64,000 bases of DNA from contig JAKTNV010000042.1 of NCBI GenBank assembly GCA_022747635.1, positions 2,430,501 through 2,494,500 of the forward strand. The letters are read 5' to 3'. The notes beneath the pieces are model-generated. The model made no database searches. It was not told the origin of the DNA and was given only the letters and a program-made list of their open reading frames with translations. This DNA is from Hetaerina americana. Its lineage: Eukaryota > Arthropoda > Insecta > Odonata > Calopterygidae. Of the stretch, positions 13,885 to 23,679 are shown piece by piece. Within the stretch, counting starts at the first letter, position 1. Each line of letters begins with the position of its first letter. A program made the translations under genes and the position numbers.

Positions 13885-14559
13885 GATAATCAGAGGGAAA
13901 ATTAAAATATTTGGATTAGATACATCCAAGGGGATAAGTATATTGAATGGAAAAAATAGACCATTTGAACTTCAATTTATCAAACATAAAACCGAATAAA
14001 ACTGGGTGAAAACTTATGTTTGATAGCAAGATTTATTTATTGACGTATTTCTCATTTTGATGTACTTAAAAGTAAAGGTATTTAAGTAAGAGGTTTAGTA
14101 AACAATGACGTTATTTACCACACTACTTTACTTTTAGTAGTCGTAATGTTACTGTATTCGGCCGACATTAAAACTTCATGCCTCTCACCGAACAACAACA
14201 AGGTTGCGGAAAGACTAAGTAAACAACAGACTGTCATCCGGGAACACCTAGTGTGTCCGCAGAGAGATTATGAAATTATTATACAACTATTAAATCTCAT
14301 TTCACGCATAATTAATAAATACAGATAATAGTTCCTTTTAATAGAAACAATATTCACACTAAGGGAGTTCACATTAGTTAACGAGGTTCTTTGTAGGCAC
14401 CATACGGTGAAAATACCAACAAAGAAGCTGGGCTCGCTTTGCTGTTTATCGACGAAATTATTTCTTGCACAACTGAACGAGTATTAATGTTTCACCTGGG
14501 TTGAAGCTAGCCATCCCCGGTGAAAAAAGCGTTTTACGGAAATTAGGAAATTATGCCTC

Positions 14560-14880
14560 CCAAACCGGTAACCCTGCTTTCGCGAAAACCTCGCAATTTC
14601 TGGGCTGAATATTTTCCGACCGTCTTTGGATGAAAGCGAGGATCCGCATCCGCCAATTACAAGGGAAACATTTCGTCTTGATACCCGCCGGCATCGGCCG
14701 GAGGGTGCCATTGTGGGCTGGAGGTCGCCCGGAGGAGGAGGAAGCGGAGATTCCAGGGAGGCTGAGGAAGAGATTTATCCTCCCGCGATGCCCTCTCTCC
14801 CCGAGACGAACCCTGTAATAGAAGTGAGGGAACCAATTTTTTGTGTGCTCGCGCATGCACCGCGGACATTTACGAAATGA
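14560..14880. other. GC-rich segment with overlapping open frames
   Basis: Local GC rise with open frames on both strands; the longest is 176 codons on minus (14551-15081). The frames contradict one another and show no domain, signal peptide or splice-consistent structure that I recognise. I treat the stretch as non-coding. Confidence 0.4.
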
Positions 14881-15526
14881 TGGGGTCGGTAATTTGATAA
14901 TTTCTATCCTAACCAATTTTCCCGTGAATATGGATGCAGGGGGAATGGGACGGGACTTTCTCGACTTATTTAATTTTATTATTTTTTTTAAAGACTTCCA
15001 CGACTTTCTGTTGCGGACGCTGTTGCCCCATTCCTGGATGTAACGGTCAATCAAATCACTTGGGTCCTTCCTCGCTCTCACTCGACAATCGCCCGTCGGA
15101 ATTCAAATTCACGTCACGAGGAACATAAGCTACGCATGATATGTTAAATGAAATAAACTGCCAAGCCAATCGAGTTTTATACAATCCACTTCTTTATTTG
15201 GGTAGGCCTCACCGACGCTGTTTCACTTTCTTACAGAAGGATTCGCTTTCGCTAATCACAACTCTAAACACAGCGCTAAAAACAACGGTAAAATTTTACT
15301 AGCACTCCCTTGACGGTTGAAGTGCAACTCGTGAGCTTTTCTCACCGATGGCTTGTACGTATTTCGATTTATTAAATATCGAAATTATACGTCCAGAATT
15401 TCACATAGGGGGTCCATAACACTTTATGTAGATACGAGGTAGGCAGGAGCAACTTTCAAAATTCACACGGAGTTATTAGTAATTTCATAATATTTAGATT
15501 GAAACTTTGAAACCATTTCTTGTGAA

Positions 15527-15576
15527 ATTACACACACACACACACGCATAAACATATATACGAGTACATATACAAA
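15527..15576. repeat. (CA)n / (TA)n compound microsatellite
   Basis: A run of about nine CA units followed by degenerate CATATATACGAG/TACATATAC repeats. Confidence 0.8.
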
Positions 15577-15640
15577 TGAAATAAAACTTACATTAAAACA
15601 TTTAAACAAAGTAACACTGAGAAAAGACTGTCATTTAATA

Positions 15641-15701
15641 AGTTTTGACGTTTCGACGGCACGGCCGACGAAGATGGCCGTGCCATCGTAACGTAAAAAC
15701 T
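15641..15701. repeat. Inverted-repeat hairpin element with a GAAGATGG centre
   Basis: Left arm 15641-15666 and right arm 15676-15701 are complementary over 26 bases with 3 mismatches. The 9-base spacer holds GACGAAGAT. The arms carry ACGTTTCGA on the left and its diverged complement on the right. The layout (TTTCGA in the arm, GAAGATGG at the turn) is shared with other hairpins in this window. It is a short non-coding repeat; mobility is inferred, not shown. Confidence 0.65.
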
Positions 15702-15719
15702 AAATAGGCGAGTTTTCTT

Positions 15720-18385
15720 TCCCTATAATGAATGAATATAGAACCCAAGGTACTGAAATCAAAATGGAACCTACACCTCGATGTGCTTGCAAATAATCTT
15801 TATTTAGGAAACTCAGAATAATATATTCATCCATTTTAATGCTTCAAAATAGTGAGGTCAATGAATGTTGGTTTAGGTATTACATATGACTGTAACAAAT
15901 AGATAAAATTTGATTTAAAAAACTGCTGGCCAATATTTATTTAGTATCCACCCGTTTTTCTCGTATTTATAAATTTCGCTTTTCCCTTAATTATCACTAA
16001 AAGGTTTATAGGAACAATATATGAGGACATTTAAAAATGAGAACTTCAAATAAAAAAAACAGCAAACTATTGAATTCATCAAAGAACGGACCCGTTATTT
16101 TTATCGTTAATTTCGCTAATGGTTGGGAGAGACTTGAGAAACACCTTAAAACCTTGAAGGAAGCTGAATTTAGCTTAGGCTCGACGGCTTATTTTGGTGG
16201 TATTAAAACTCAAGAAGGAAACTCGGCGTATCATTCGGAAAAATTTGATTCCTGCTACCGTGGACGTAAAAAAAGTCAATAAGATGAGTTACACTTCCGT
16301 TTCGATTTTATACGGCCTGCCGCACCTATTACAGCCCCGGGAGATGCGGGGAAGGGGGAGGAGGTGGAGGTAGGGGAGCGGTCGGAAAGAGATCGCGTCA
16401 CCCCTTTATGATAATAGGGGACTATCTCCGGCACATAATTGTGGCCCTTGAGGCAGGAGCTGAGAGATCCCTGTTATAAAGGCGACACACCTCATTTTGA
16501 CTCACGCCGGGCTCACCTTCTGTGGATCTGCTTATCATTTGGGTTGCGCGTCTCACCGATTGCGTTTCGGCCGTGGAGCGGCCCAACCGATCTCGTAGGG
16601 GGGGGGGCGCTTCTTGTTCCCCCGGTTTTTTTATCTTGAGTCCCCGAGCACGAGGGGAGGTGCCCGACCAATCGTTGCTCCTCCCTCTCAGCATTCAGCC
16701 CCTGGCAGCGGAGGAGTGAGTCACGCAGCCCGTGGCAGCGTCCTTTTGTTTTGGCGGGCACTTAGCAAACACGCGGAGCTCCCATTCCCCGGTGTCTCCC
16801 TGAGATCAGCAATTTGTCCTTTTTTTCGGCGGGAGGACGGGGTGAAATTTTAATGAGGGGGCCCCTTACGTGACACACGCGGCATTCCCTCCCTACCCTA
16901 GACGCAGAGAATGTGTTCACCGTCCACGATTGGTGGCTGCAATTAACCATCAGCGTGCGCGAGGATATTATTTCACACGCCTCTGACATCACGCGATAAA
17001 TTAAGGAACTCTTATTCACCGATCACCGTGGCCTTCCTCCGGCAAAAAAATATTCCCACAGTTTGCGTTCCTGTGTAACTCGGTATCGCGAGTTGTTTGT
17101 GGCAACAAGTGGTCTTACATTGAGCTACGGATTCCAGACACCAGTGATTCCTCTCAAAAGTAATTTATGTTTCTTATCCAAATTTTTGCATGATTTAAGT
17201 AGGCTCTCCTGACAACTAAAGAAATTATTACGAGTAGGAGAACGACAGAGATGCCTCCCACCTGCGCATTCTAAGAGATGATTTGCGTTTACAGAAAATC
17301 AGCCTTTAGCATCAAAGCAATCGATCAAAGCCATGGTAAGGTAATCTGCCATTTTTGATCGTAGAACATGATGTGTGGTATGATTTACTGGAGTTATTTT
17401 AAGAATATAAAAGAATTTATTTATTCAGACATCTACTCTGAAGTGAGTGATTGCCATTATAAACCTGCATATCCTTTAGTAAAACATTTTTGCTCCGATA
17501 ACCAAAAATATTGCATGGAAAATTATTTATCGCAAGTATGCATAAAAGTGATGCCCAAAAGTATGAATCGACTATAGAGTTAAAGTTTTCGAATCAGATG
17601 GTTTTGCAACTTACTACTACCTATTCTTAGAGATATCGCGTTATCCGGGTCTCCTTTGGATTGAATACTTATAGTACAGGAAAAATAATTCGTTGATTGA
17701 TTATGGAGTACTTCATGAGACAAATAATTAATCAAAACAATCATTTAGTATTATTTAATTATATATTTGATTCCAACAGTGCCGCATTTCCATTCCACGA
17801 CGCCGTTGAAAAAGAACCCCATGGCCCACCTGCAGACTCGAAACCAAAAGTCAAAATCGAACTTGGGCAACTCGATTACACAACATCCATGACCTCCCGA
17901 CAACCTTCCCTAGTGTAAGACCTTCAAAACAACCTGATTCGCTAACCTTAACTCTTCGTAATAATCAAAACTGGTCCTATAACGACGTAACGAAAAGGAG
18001 ACCAGAAGGTGCATTGAAAATAAAAAAAAATAGAAAAATGCTCCACCTGCATTTCCGGTTTGTGCATTTTTTCGTACGGAAAGTGAGAGGGGCAAGTTAT
18101 GCACTTCGAGTTCATCCCCAGGAGAACTGGTTGGCGTCGGACAGTTATCTCACTTCGGCAATCGCCAAAGTACACCTTCTCACGGGCGACGTGCGACACA
18201 CTGTCCTACCAGAGTTTTTCGTTCGCCTCACAGCACCTCGCATGCACACTTCCCTGCACAGCCTCCGCTTCTCCCTCCGCGGTCACACGCGTCTTCTCTC
18301 CGGAGGAAGGCTCCTCCCGGTCATCAAACCGACGGGGTTTAAACAGTCCGCCCACGCATCCTTCTCTCTCACTCCGTCGCCAACG
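15720..18385. other. Unannotated stretch with GC-rich islands
   Basis: Two GC-rich segments (about 16310-16870 and 18080-18385) lie in AT-rich flanks. Frames over them overlap on both strands and are compositionally biased. A polyG run (9 G) lies at about 16600. No supported gene or RNA was seen. Confidence 0.5.
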
Positions 18386-18387
18386 CT

Positions 18388-18825
18388 TCATAATTCAGGG
18401 CTCAAATCTTTCACTGCCCGACTCAAATGAGAGCAAATGGTGACACTTTTTATCTTTGGAAAGAGAGTGCCCTCCCACGCATCCGGTGCGTATCGTAAAA
18501 TAGACGCATTTTCTCCACTCGCGGATTTTATTCCAACGCTCTTCGCGTTTCTCTTTTTGTCGCTATTATTGCCACTCCCATCTTTCTGCATTCGGTTAAT
18601 GATTCCAAGTCTTACTTCATTGATCTTGAGGTGGGTGGCTTTTTTCTGCCCACTTTTGTGTGCCTGAAGGACAGTTTCAGGCTGAAATGAATCAAAATGA
18701 GCCTGAGTCGTGTGGAATTTCGTAAGATCCGCAGATTTTAGTAACTGAAAAGTTATTCTTCTTATAGAGGGTACATTCTCCCAACTGAAATTTCCTATAC
18801 TCGTTTCATCCATCTGATATTCCAC
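18388..18825 (-). CDS. Unassigned 145-codon open frame (doubtful)
   Basis: This is the longest minus-strand frame with ordinary amino-acid composition outside the transposable elements and low-complexity islands. I recognise no domain, signal peptide, membrane segment or catalytic motif. It has basic stretches in the middle (SGQKKATHLK and DKKRNAKS) and ends LSPEL. Its 3' part overlaps a GC-rich island and two frames on the other strand. It could be a chance frame, an exon of an unrecognised gene, or part of an unknown repeat. I favour chance. Confidence 0.12.
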   Translation of the reverse strand: MEYQMDETSIGNFSWENVPSIRRITFQLLKSADLTKFHTTQAHFDSFQPETVLQAHKSGQKKATHLKINEVRLGIINRMQKDGSGNNSDKKRNAKSVGIKSASGENASILRYAPDAWEGTLFPKIKSVTICSHLSRAVKDLSPEL

Positions 18826-19480
18826 ATCAATGGTTCAATTATTACTAGCTCTTAATAGGAGTGACTGTAATTAATTGAGTAAAAAGAGATAATTTAGAAC
18901 TAAGGAGTCCTCACGCATCCTTTTGGAATCTCTTGGAATTCTACGTTTGCTCTTAGATTTCGAGATGTTTTCCGTGAAATTTCTTCATCAATTACGCTAT
19001 GGCTGACCTTATGCAAATTCGCGTCGATATTGTTCATTTTAAATTGTTTACATATTATCGCAGATTTGCGTTACCAATTTCACAAATAACATGCTACATT
19101 CTGTTTTTGTTTATGTGAGGTATAATAGCATGACTCATATTTTTACGAATTGAATATTCAGTTTTCTATCCTATTCAACCTTATGTATCATTGATAATAA
19201 ATATTTAAACTAAAACATCTAAAGTCAACACTTTTTGAAATTATAATAACCCTAGTACAGATCGCGTATCTTGTTCCATATACTTAATATTAAGGTTCTG
19301 ATTGAAGCAGTCAAGGAATTTATTCCGGAAACATTACTACTGGTATTCGCAGTATTATTTACTGCTTGAGGATATTTTTCGCATCTTTATTTATTCAAAG
19401 TTCATCATAGCATGCCTGAGATATATACAGAATATTTCCTTTTGAGCGAGTGAAATACTGCTTACCTTGACTTTCCGCTA
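18826..19480. other. Unannotated AT-rich flank of the mariner
   Basis: Nothing recognised. It ends in the TA dinucleotide (19479-19480) used as the left target-site copy of the mariner. Confidence 0.6.
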
Positions 19481-19509
19481 TACTACCTTGATCAAAAATT
19501 TCCCGGAAT
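19481..19509 (+). repeat. Left terminal inverted repeat of mariner
   Basis: It differs from the reverse complement of the right end at one base (T instead of G after the A-run). The A-run and CCCGGAAT block are kept. This is the end distal to the transposase start. Confidence 0.93.
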
Positions 19510-19535
19510 TTATTCAGAAAATTAAAAATACAAGT

Positions 19536-20609
19536 TTATTCATCTAAATCTATATTGTCCCCTTCAAAGTATTCCCCATCGACTGCAACACACTTATGCC
19601 AGCGCTTGATCCAATCCTCGAAACATTTTTTATATTCGGTTTTCGGTATGTCCATCAGTGCTTCCTGCGATTTTTCCATTACTTCCTCTCGGCTGCTAAA
19701 ACGCGTTCCCCGTAATGGTTTTTTAACTCGATTGAACAGAAAGAAGTCACAGGGAGCCAAATCAGGTGAATTCGGTGGCTGTTGGATGGTATTTGTTGCA
19801 TTTTTCGTCAAAAAATTACGAATAATGATAGCACTGTGCGACGGTGCGTTATCATGGTGCAAAATCCACGAGTTTTCTGCCCACATTTCTGGTCTCTTTC
19901 GGCGAATTGCTTCACGCAAACGTCTCATAACGCCCAAATAATACTCTTTGTTTACTGTCTGGCCTTCTGGCAAAAATTCATGATGCACTACACCGTTGTA
20001 ATCCATGAAAACCGTCAGCATTGCCTTCTTTTTTGACTGAAAACGACGTGGTTTTTTTGGTCTCGGCTCATTTGGTGAACGCCATTCACTTGCCTGATGT
20101 CTGGATTGCGTGTCGTACTCATAAACCCACGTCTCGTCTCCAGTAATGATGCTTTTGATGAATGTGGGATCGGATTCAGCCTCGCAAATCATGTCTTTTG
20201 CGACGTCAACACGGTCTCTTTTTTGCATGAAATTGAGGTCTTTTGGCACCAACTTTGCTGCTACACGACGGAAACCCAAATCATTAACCACAATGTCTTG
20301 GGCGGATCCATAGGCAATGTTCAAGTCCTCCGCTATTTCTCTGATGGTTAATTTGCGGTTATTGACCAACATTTCTTTTACTTTATCAATTTTTTCACCG
20401 ACTTTCGATGTCGATGGTCTGCCACTGCGTTCATCATCTTCGATTGACTCACGACCACTTCTGAACCGCTCGTGCCACTGGTAAACGACCGTTTTTTTTA
20501 GAGAATCGTTGCCGAAACACTTTTCCAACATTTCCAACGTCCGTGCGCCACTAAATCCGTTTTTTACGCAAAATTTAATACAAGTTCGTTGTTGCAAATT
20601 TAAATCCAT
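19536..20609 (-). CDS. Mariner transposase, DD34D
   Basis: The protein is 357 residues from the Met at 20607-20609; the frame is open 23 codons further upstream, but this start gives the usual mariner length and the typical MDLNLQQR-like N-terminus. Residues 1-55 resemble the first helix-turn-helix (ending VVYQWHERFRSG) and residues about 72-115 the second (IREIAEDLNIAYGSA). The linker has LVPKDL at 120-125 where mariners usually carry WVPHEL. The catalytic core has D158 in TGDETW, D253 in HHDNAPSH and D288 in SPDLAPCDFF, with 34 residues between the last two, which is the DD34D signature. It ends GEYFEGDNIDLDE, as in many mariners. The enzyme binds the terminal repeats in the nucleus and performs cut-and-paste transposition into TA. 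No stop or frameshift is present and all three catalytic Asp are kept. Confidence 0.95.
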   Translation of the reverse strand: MDLNLQQRTCIKFCVKNGFSGARTLEMLEKCFGNDSLKKTVVYQWHERFRSGRESIEDDERSGRPSTSKVGEKIDKVKEMLVNNRKLTIREIAEDLNIAYGSAQDIVVNDLGFRRVAAKLVPKDLNFMQKRDRVDVAKDMICEAESDPTFIKSIITGDETWVYEYDTQSRHQASEWRSPNEPRPKKPRRFQSKKKAMLTVFMDYNGVVHHEFLPEGQTVNKEYYLGVMRRLREAIRRKRPEMWAENSWILHHDNAPSHSAIIIRNFLTKNATNTIQQPPNSPDLAPCDFFLFNRVKKPLRGTRFSSREEVMEKSQEALMDIPKTEYKKCFEDWIKRWHKCVAVDGEYFEGDNIDLDE

Positions 20610-20789
20610 TTCTGAAATTGTAAAAAATCGCCAACACACACAGAGATAGATGTACTCTTGGCTACGTAACTTTTGCAAATATTATAAGTTATGACACTAA
20701 GATTTAAAGGGAATATCAACAACAGATGTACCAATTTAACAAAAAAAACAGAACTCAAATCGGAACGATGGGAGCGCCACACGGTGGTT

Positions 20790-20818
20790 ATTCCGGGAAC
20801 TTTTTGATCAAGGTAGTA
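20790..20818 (-). repeat. Right terminal inverted repeat of mariner
   Basis: Partner of the left repeat. It lies about 180 bases upstream of the transposase start, so any element promoter would be in this end and the leader. Confidence 0.93.
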
Positions 20819-20837
20819 TATATATGTGTGTGTATAT

Positions 20838-20891
<54 letters not shown>

Positions 20892-20902
20892 TTATATATA
20901 CA
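20819..20902. repeat. (TA)n/(CA)n microsatellite
   Basis: A run of TATATGTGTG, then CACACA, then a long (TA)n, directly abutting the mariner. Confidence 0.9.
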
Positions 20903-21610
20903 TTTACGTGCATATATGTATGAATATGAAAGTATCTATTCGAACCACATTTGAAAATTATTTTGGTATCAGTTATGGGAGATTGAAATAGGACTATAAA
21001 AATCCCCGAGGCACTACTAATAAATCGTTTTGAAGAAAATTTGAGCAATGCCGACTGATATTTATCATATCTTTGTTACGAGGTTAAAAGTTTCTATTCC
21101 ACCGAAAATATTAGATGGCGTCAGTCATAAAATTACTTCCAAAAAGCATTTCCAAAGATTTTTGTAGGTCACTATGCTTAAGCAATATTCCAACTCGATG
21201 ATATCGTGGCACCGACGCCGAGAGTAAACGAATTTTGTGAAACTATGTAGAATCATCGCAGTATCCTCGTTGAAAATAATTTACCGTTTGCGTTCAAGGA
21301 TACAAATATGGTGGTTGGAGTATTGGCATGCTTTCGCATAACGGACATCCTCCTCCCTGATTGGACAGATCGGTTTCCCTCTCTAGTACTCCCACGCCTT
21401 CAGCCCGTGACGAAACAATGCACGAGAAATCGCCACAATTTATCTCCGTCACGTGATTGACTCAAGGACCCATAATGCACAACCATTTTGCAGCGGAAAT
21501 TCCCCGCAGTCATTTTAATTAATCATAGGCCACGGAGGTAAGGGATGAATGGCGGAGTAAATACTCAAAAATGTTTGAGGGCGTCCTGCGATTGAAGCGT
21601 GTTGGCGTAT
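20903..21610. other. Unannotated stretch
   Basis: No gene, RNA or repeat recognised. Confidence 0.5.
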
Positions 21611-21629
21611 AAATGTGTGGGTGTATATG

Positions 21630-21725
21630 CATATATATATATATAATTATATATATATAATTATATATATATAATTATATATATAATTATGTATAATTAT
21701 ATATATAATTATATATATATATATA
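21630..21725. repeat. Tandem AT minisatellite with an AATT interruption
   Basis: (TA)n is interrupted at regular spacing (about every 10-14 bases) by AATT, giving a roughly 12-base repeated unit. It forms the left border of a repeat copy at 21726-21870. Confidence 0.85.
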
Positions 21726-21870
21726 GACGCACATATGTGTATGTGTACTCAGAAGAAGTGTGACTCTGAAGAAGGCCTCAGAGAAGGCCGAAAACTCCAA
21801 CAAACTAAAATGCGAGCGTCCTACTACATATTATCTATTTTATTTTTTGTTCTATTGTGCCGTCCAAATG
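21726..21870 (+). repeat. AT-bounded repeat, copy 1 (CTGAAGAAGGCC family)
   Basis: A unique core of about 145 bases lies between two AT tracts. At 21766-21793 it reads CTGAAGA, then a GGCCT/AGGCC stem, then GAAA. A related sequence in opposite orientation lies at 26053-26208, matching through GAAGAAGGCCTC, GAGAAGGCCGAAA and the ATTCTATTTT-like, TTGTGCCGTC-like 3' part. Both copies are bounded by (TA)n on both sides, so the AT tracts are probably the ends of the element. There is no coding capacity. Confidence 0.75.
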
Positions 21871-21945
<75 letters not shown>

Positions 21946-21950
21946 TATAA
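21871..21950. repeat. (TA)n-(CA)n microsatellite
   Basis: About 64 bases of TA followed by a short CACACA run. It is the right border of the AT-bounded repeat copy 1. Confidence 0.95.
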
Positions 21951-22019
21951 ATAAATATATATATCAATGGCCTAAAAGAAACACCTACCAAATTAGGGAA
22001 CTGGACTATTGCACACAGT

Positions 22020-22500
22020 TACTCGCCACCGCCTCAGGATCTCGTCTGTTGGATCGCCGATGCTGTTTCATCTTTCGGGCTGCCCTGCATGTAGTCAGGT
22101 GCAGCGAGCGCATTCGGGCGTACTCTGCCGCTCCTTTCCCTTGCTATAAAACTCCCTTCTCCAACGTAATAACGATTTGCTTTTACCTCTCAAACACGCC
22201 CTCCCTTCCCGCCACCTCCTTTCTCCCCCCCCACCCCACGCATTCCCCACCTCTCCTCCCCTACCTAACAGACTCCCTCGCGAGATCTTAGATCTGTCTA
22301 ACCAACCGTGGGAACTCGTTCGGTTCGTAAAACCTATAACTCGAGGCGTCACACGACTCTCTTCAGTTTCGGGGCCATCTTACGTCACTTGGAACGCTTT
22401 TTGTAATGGCCGGAGAGCACTCATTAATGTGATGATATCTCCCGCTCCCTGTAGGGTACGTTACTGCACCCTCTTCAATGAAACCCCCTCAACCTGAATT
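22020..22500. other. GC-rich, pyrimidine-rich island
   Basis: C/T-rich on the plus strand at 22195-22270 (long C and CT runs), with overlapping frames on both strands and no recognisable domain. No supported gene. Confidence 0.45.
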
Positions 22501-22947
22501 GTTTGCGTTGGCAATCCGTCGACTGACTGCATTAATTCGCATACTTTGAGCGGCCTCGGTGAAAAAAATAAGCAAGTGAAATCTGGAACCTAAGAAATTG
22601 AATTCGTAAAACTATTCACAAATAAACCATTTACGCTGCACAAAAAATGCAAGCCCATCGCTATGCCCGTGTTGCTCTAATTCGACTTCACATTACAAAA
22701 AATATTTTGTGGCAATAGTAATTATATCATAGTATATATAAAAAGAGGAAAGCGATAGGTAACTGATTAAAAAACTATAGTTACTGTGGAGTTGATCAGT
22801 ATATCACCGCTTATTATACAATTATAATAAAATTATTTAAGAACTTAAGCAATTGTATTGGAAAAATAGGCAAATGCTTTCGGAAAATTAATTCGGGCGT
22901 GTAACAGCTTTTTATAGTTTCATTTAGAGGGATACATGATGTGCATT
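22501..22947. other. Unannotated AT-rich stretch
   Basis: Nothing recognised. Confidence 0.5.
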
Positions 22948-23104
22948 TGTGATTTTCTCGATTCTACCTTCCCCACCAAGTCTGTGTTCGTCTTTTATAT
23001 GCATTCTTATCCCTTTTTCTTATATCTATATCCATGTGTATGAATATGTGTTCGTATTTTGGCGGGTTTTCGTGTTTGAATGTGTAGTGTAGTGTATGTG
23101 TATA
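22948..23104 (+). repeat. Foldback repeat family, plus-strand arm
   Basis: The order is TGTGATTTTCTCGATTC, CCTTCCCCACC, GTGTTCGTCTTTTATATG, ATCCCTTTTTCTTATATC, CCATGTGTATGAATATGTG, GGCGGGTTTTCGTGTTTGAATGTGTAG, then a short TGTAG tail. The same order recurs at 53893-54038 (minus), 54043-54147 (plus), 54211-54272 (minus, partial) and 54330-54465 (plus). No coding capacity. The GTTCGATTCC box B-like motif of other copies is degenerate here. Confidence 0.8.
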
Positions 23105-23134
23105 GAAAAACGAAAGCCTGCAAAATGTCAAAAA

Positions 23135-23290
23135 CATATTCATTCGCATGGATATAGATACAATGAAAAGGGTTATGAACGTAAGAACATCGGTCCAGCA
23201 AGTTGAAGATCCGTGGTTCAAGTCCTGGTCAAGGAAGCGTTTTTGCGATTGTGATCTCCTCGATTCCACAACCCCTTTTCCTTATACGAA
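23135..23290. repeat. Foldback family, diverged inverted pair with tRNA-like centre
   Basis: Positions 23135-23185 match the minus-strand arm (ACATATTCATT, GCATGGATATAGATA, AAAAGGG). Positions 23250-23290 match part of the plus-strand arm (GTGATCTCCTCGATTCCAC, then CCCTTTTCCTTATA with an internal deletion). Between them, near 23210-23226, lies GTGGTTCAAGTCCTGG, a good box B-like sequence. The copy is heavily decayed. It shows that the inverted-pair arrangement seen at 54 kb recurs in an older copy. Confidence 0.5.
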
Positions 23291-23309
23291 CGAGGAACCC
23301 TACGGCCAA

Positions 23310-23525
23310 GAAGAAATAGATGGGTTGGCCAAATCTTGAGGCTCAATGAATTAGTTAAAAAATAACAGGAGAGAAATTTTAAGGGAATATCCAAAAGGCA
23401 GACCAAAAGACAAGTATATAGGACAGATCAGGGTGGACGTAAAACAGATTATATCGGTGGGTGAGATTATTAACACTGACTTCAGAAGAACGGAGGGCTG
23501 CAGTAAACTAATCAAACGATTTAAA
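23310..23525 (+). pseudogene. Non-LTR reverse-transcriptase C-terminal relic
   Basis: The translation gives L-R-L-N-E-L-V-K-K, then after small breaks I-L-R-E-Y-P-K-G-R-P-K-D and V-D-V-K-Q-I, then a D-F-R-R-T-E-type end. Many arthropod non-LTR RT proteins end with a block of the form H-V-x-R-M, then G-R-P-x-x-R-W, a V-x-x-D-L helix and D-R-x-x-W. The spacing agrees but identity is low and the frame is broken. A TA-type microsatellite follows at once, as at the 3' end of several LINE families. Confidence 0.45.
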
Positions 23526-23529
23526 TACT

Positions 23530-23665
23530 GATATATATATATACGTATATATATATATATAATCGTGTGTATATATATATATATACGTATATACACTAAT
23601 ACTATATATGTATACATACACACATATATATTCCTGTGAGTACATATACGTATACAAGTATGCAT
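23530..23665. repeat. Degenerate TATA/ACGTAT microsatellite
   Basis: (TA)n tracts separated by TACGTATA and TACATACACACATA units. Confidence 0.85.
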
Positions 23666-23679
23666 AAGCACACACTGAA

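Larger units (their letters stand above)
19481..20818 (-). mobile_element. Complete mariner (Tc1/mariner) DNA transposon
   Basis: A 1338-bp element bounded by terminal inverted repeats (left 19481-19509, right 20790-20818). They are identical over 29 bases except one position and begin TACTACCTTGATCAAAAA. The element is flanked on both sides by TA (19479-19480 and 20819-20820), the target duplicated by this superfamily. It encodes one uninterrupted transposase on the minus strand with about 180 bases of 5' leader. Size, ends and coding content fit a full-length mariner. It sits beside a TA/CA microsatellite on its right, consistent with TA target choice. With matched ends and an open frame it may be recently inserted or still able to move. 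Activity itself is not shown. Confidence 0.95.

Noticed and set aside
14551..15081. 176-codon minus-strand frame
   Set aside because: No recognisable domain; contradicted by several plus-strand frames over the same GC-rich bases.
18099..18443. Plus-strand frames of 114 and 138 codons
   Set aside because: Two different frames over the same GC-rich bases, Ser/Arg/Leu-biased, with no domain.
19555..20351. Plus-strand frames of 84-128 codons within the mariner
   Set aside because: Antisense shadows of the transposase gene.
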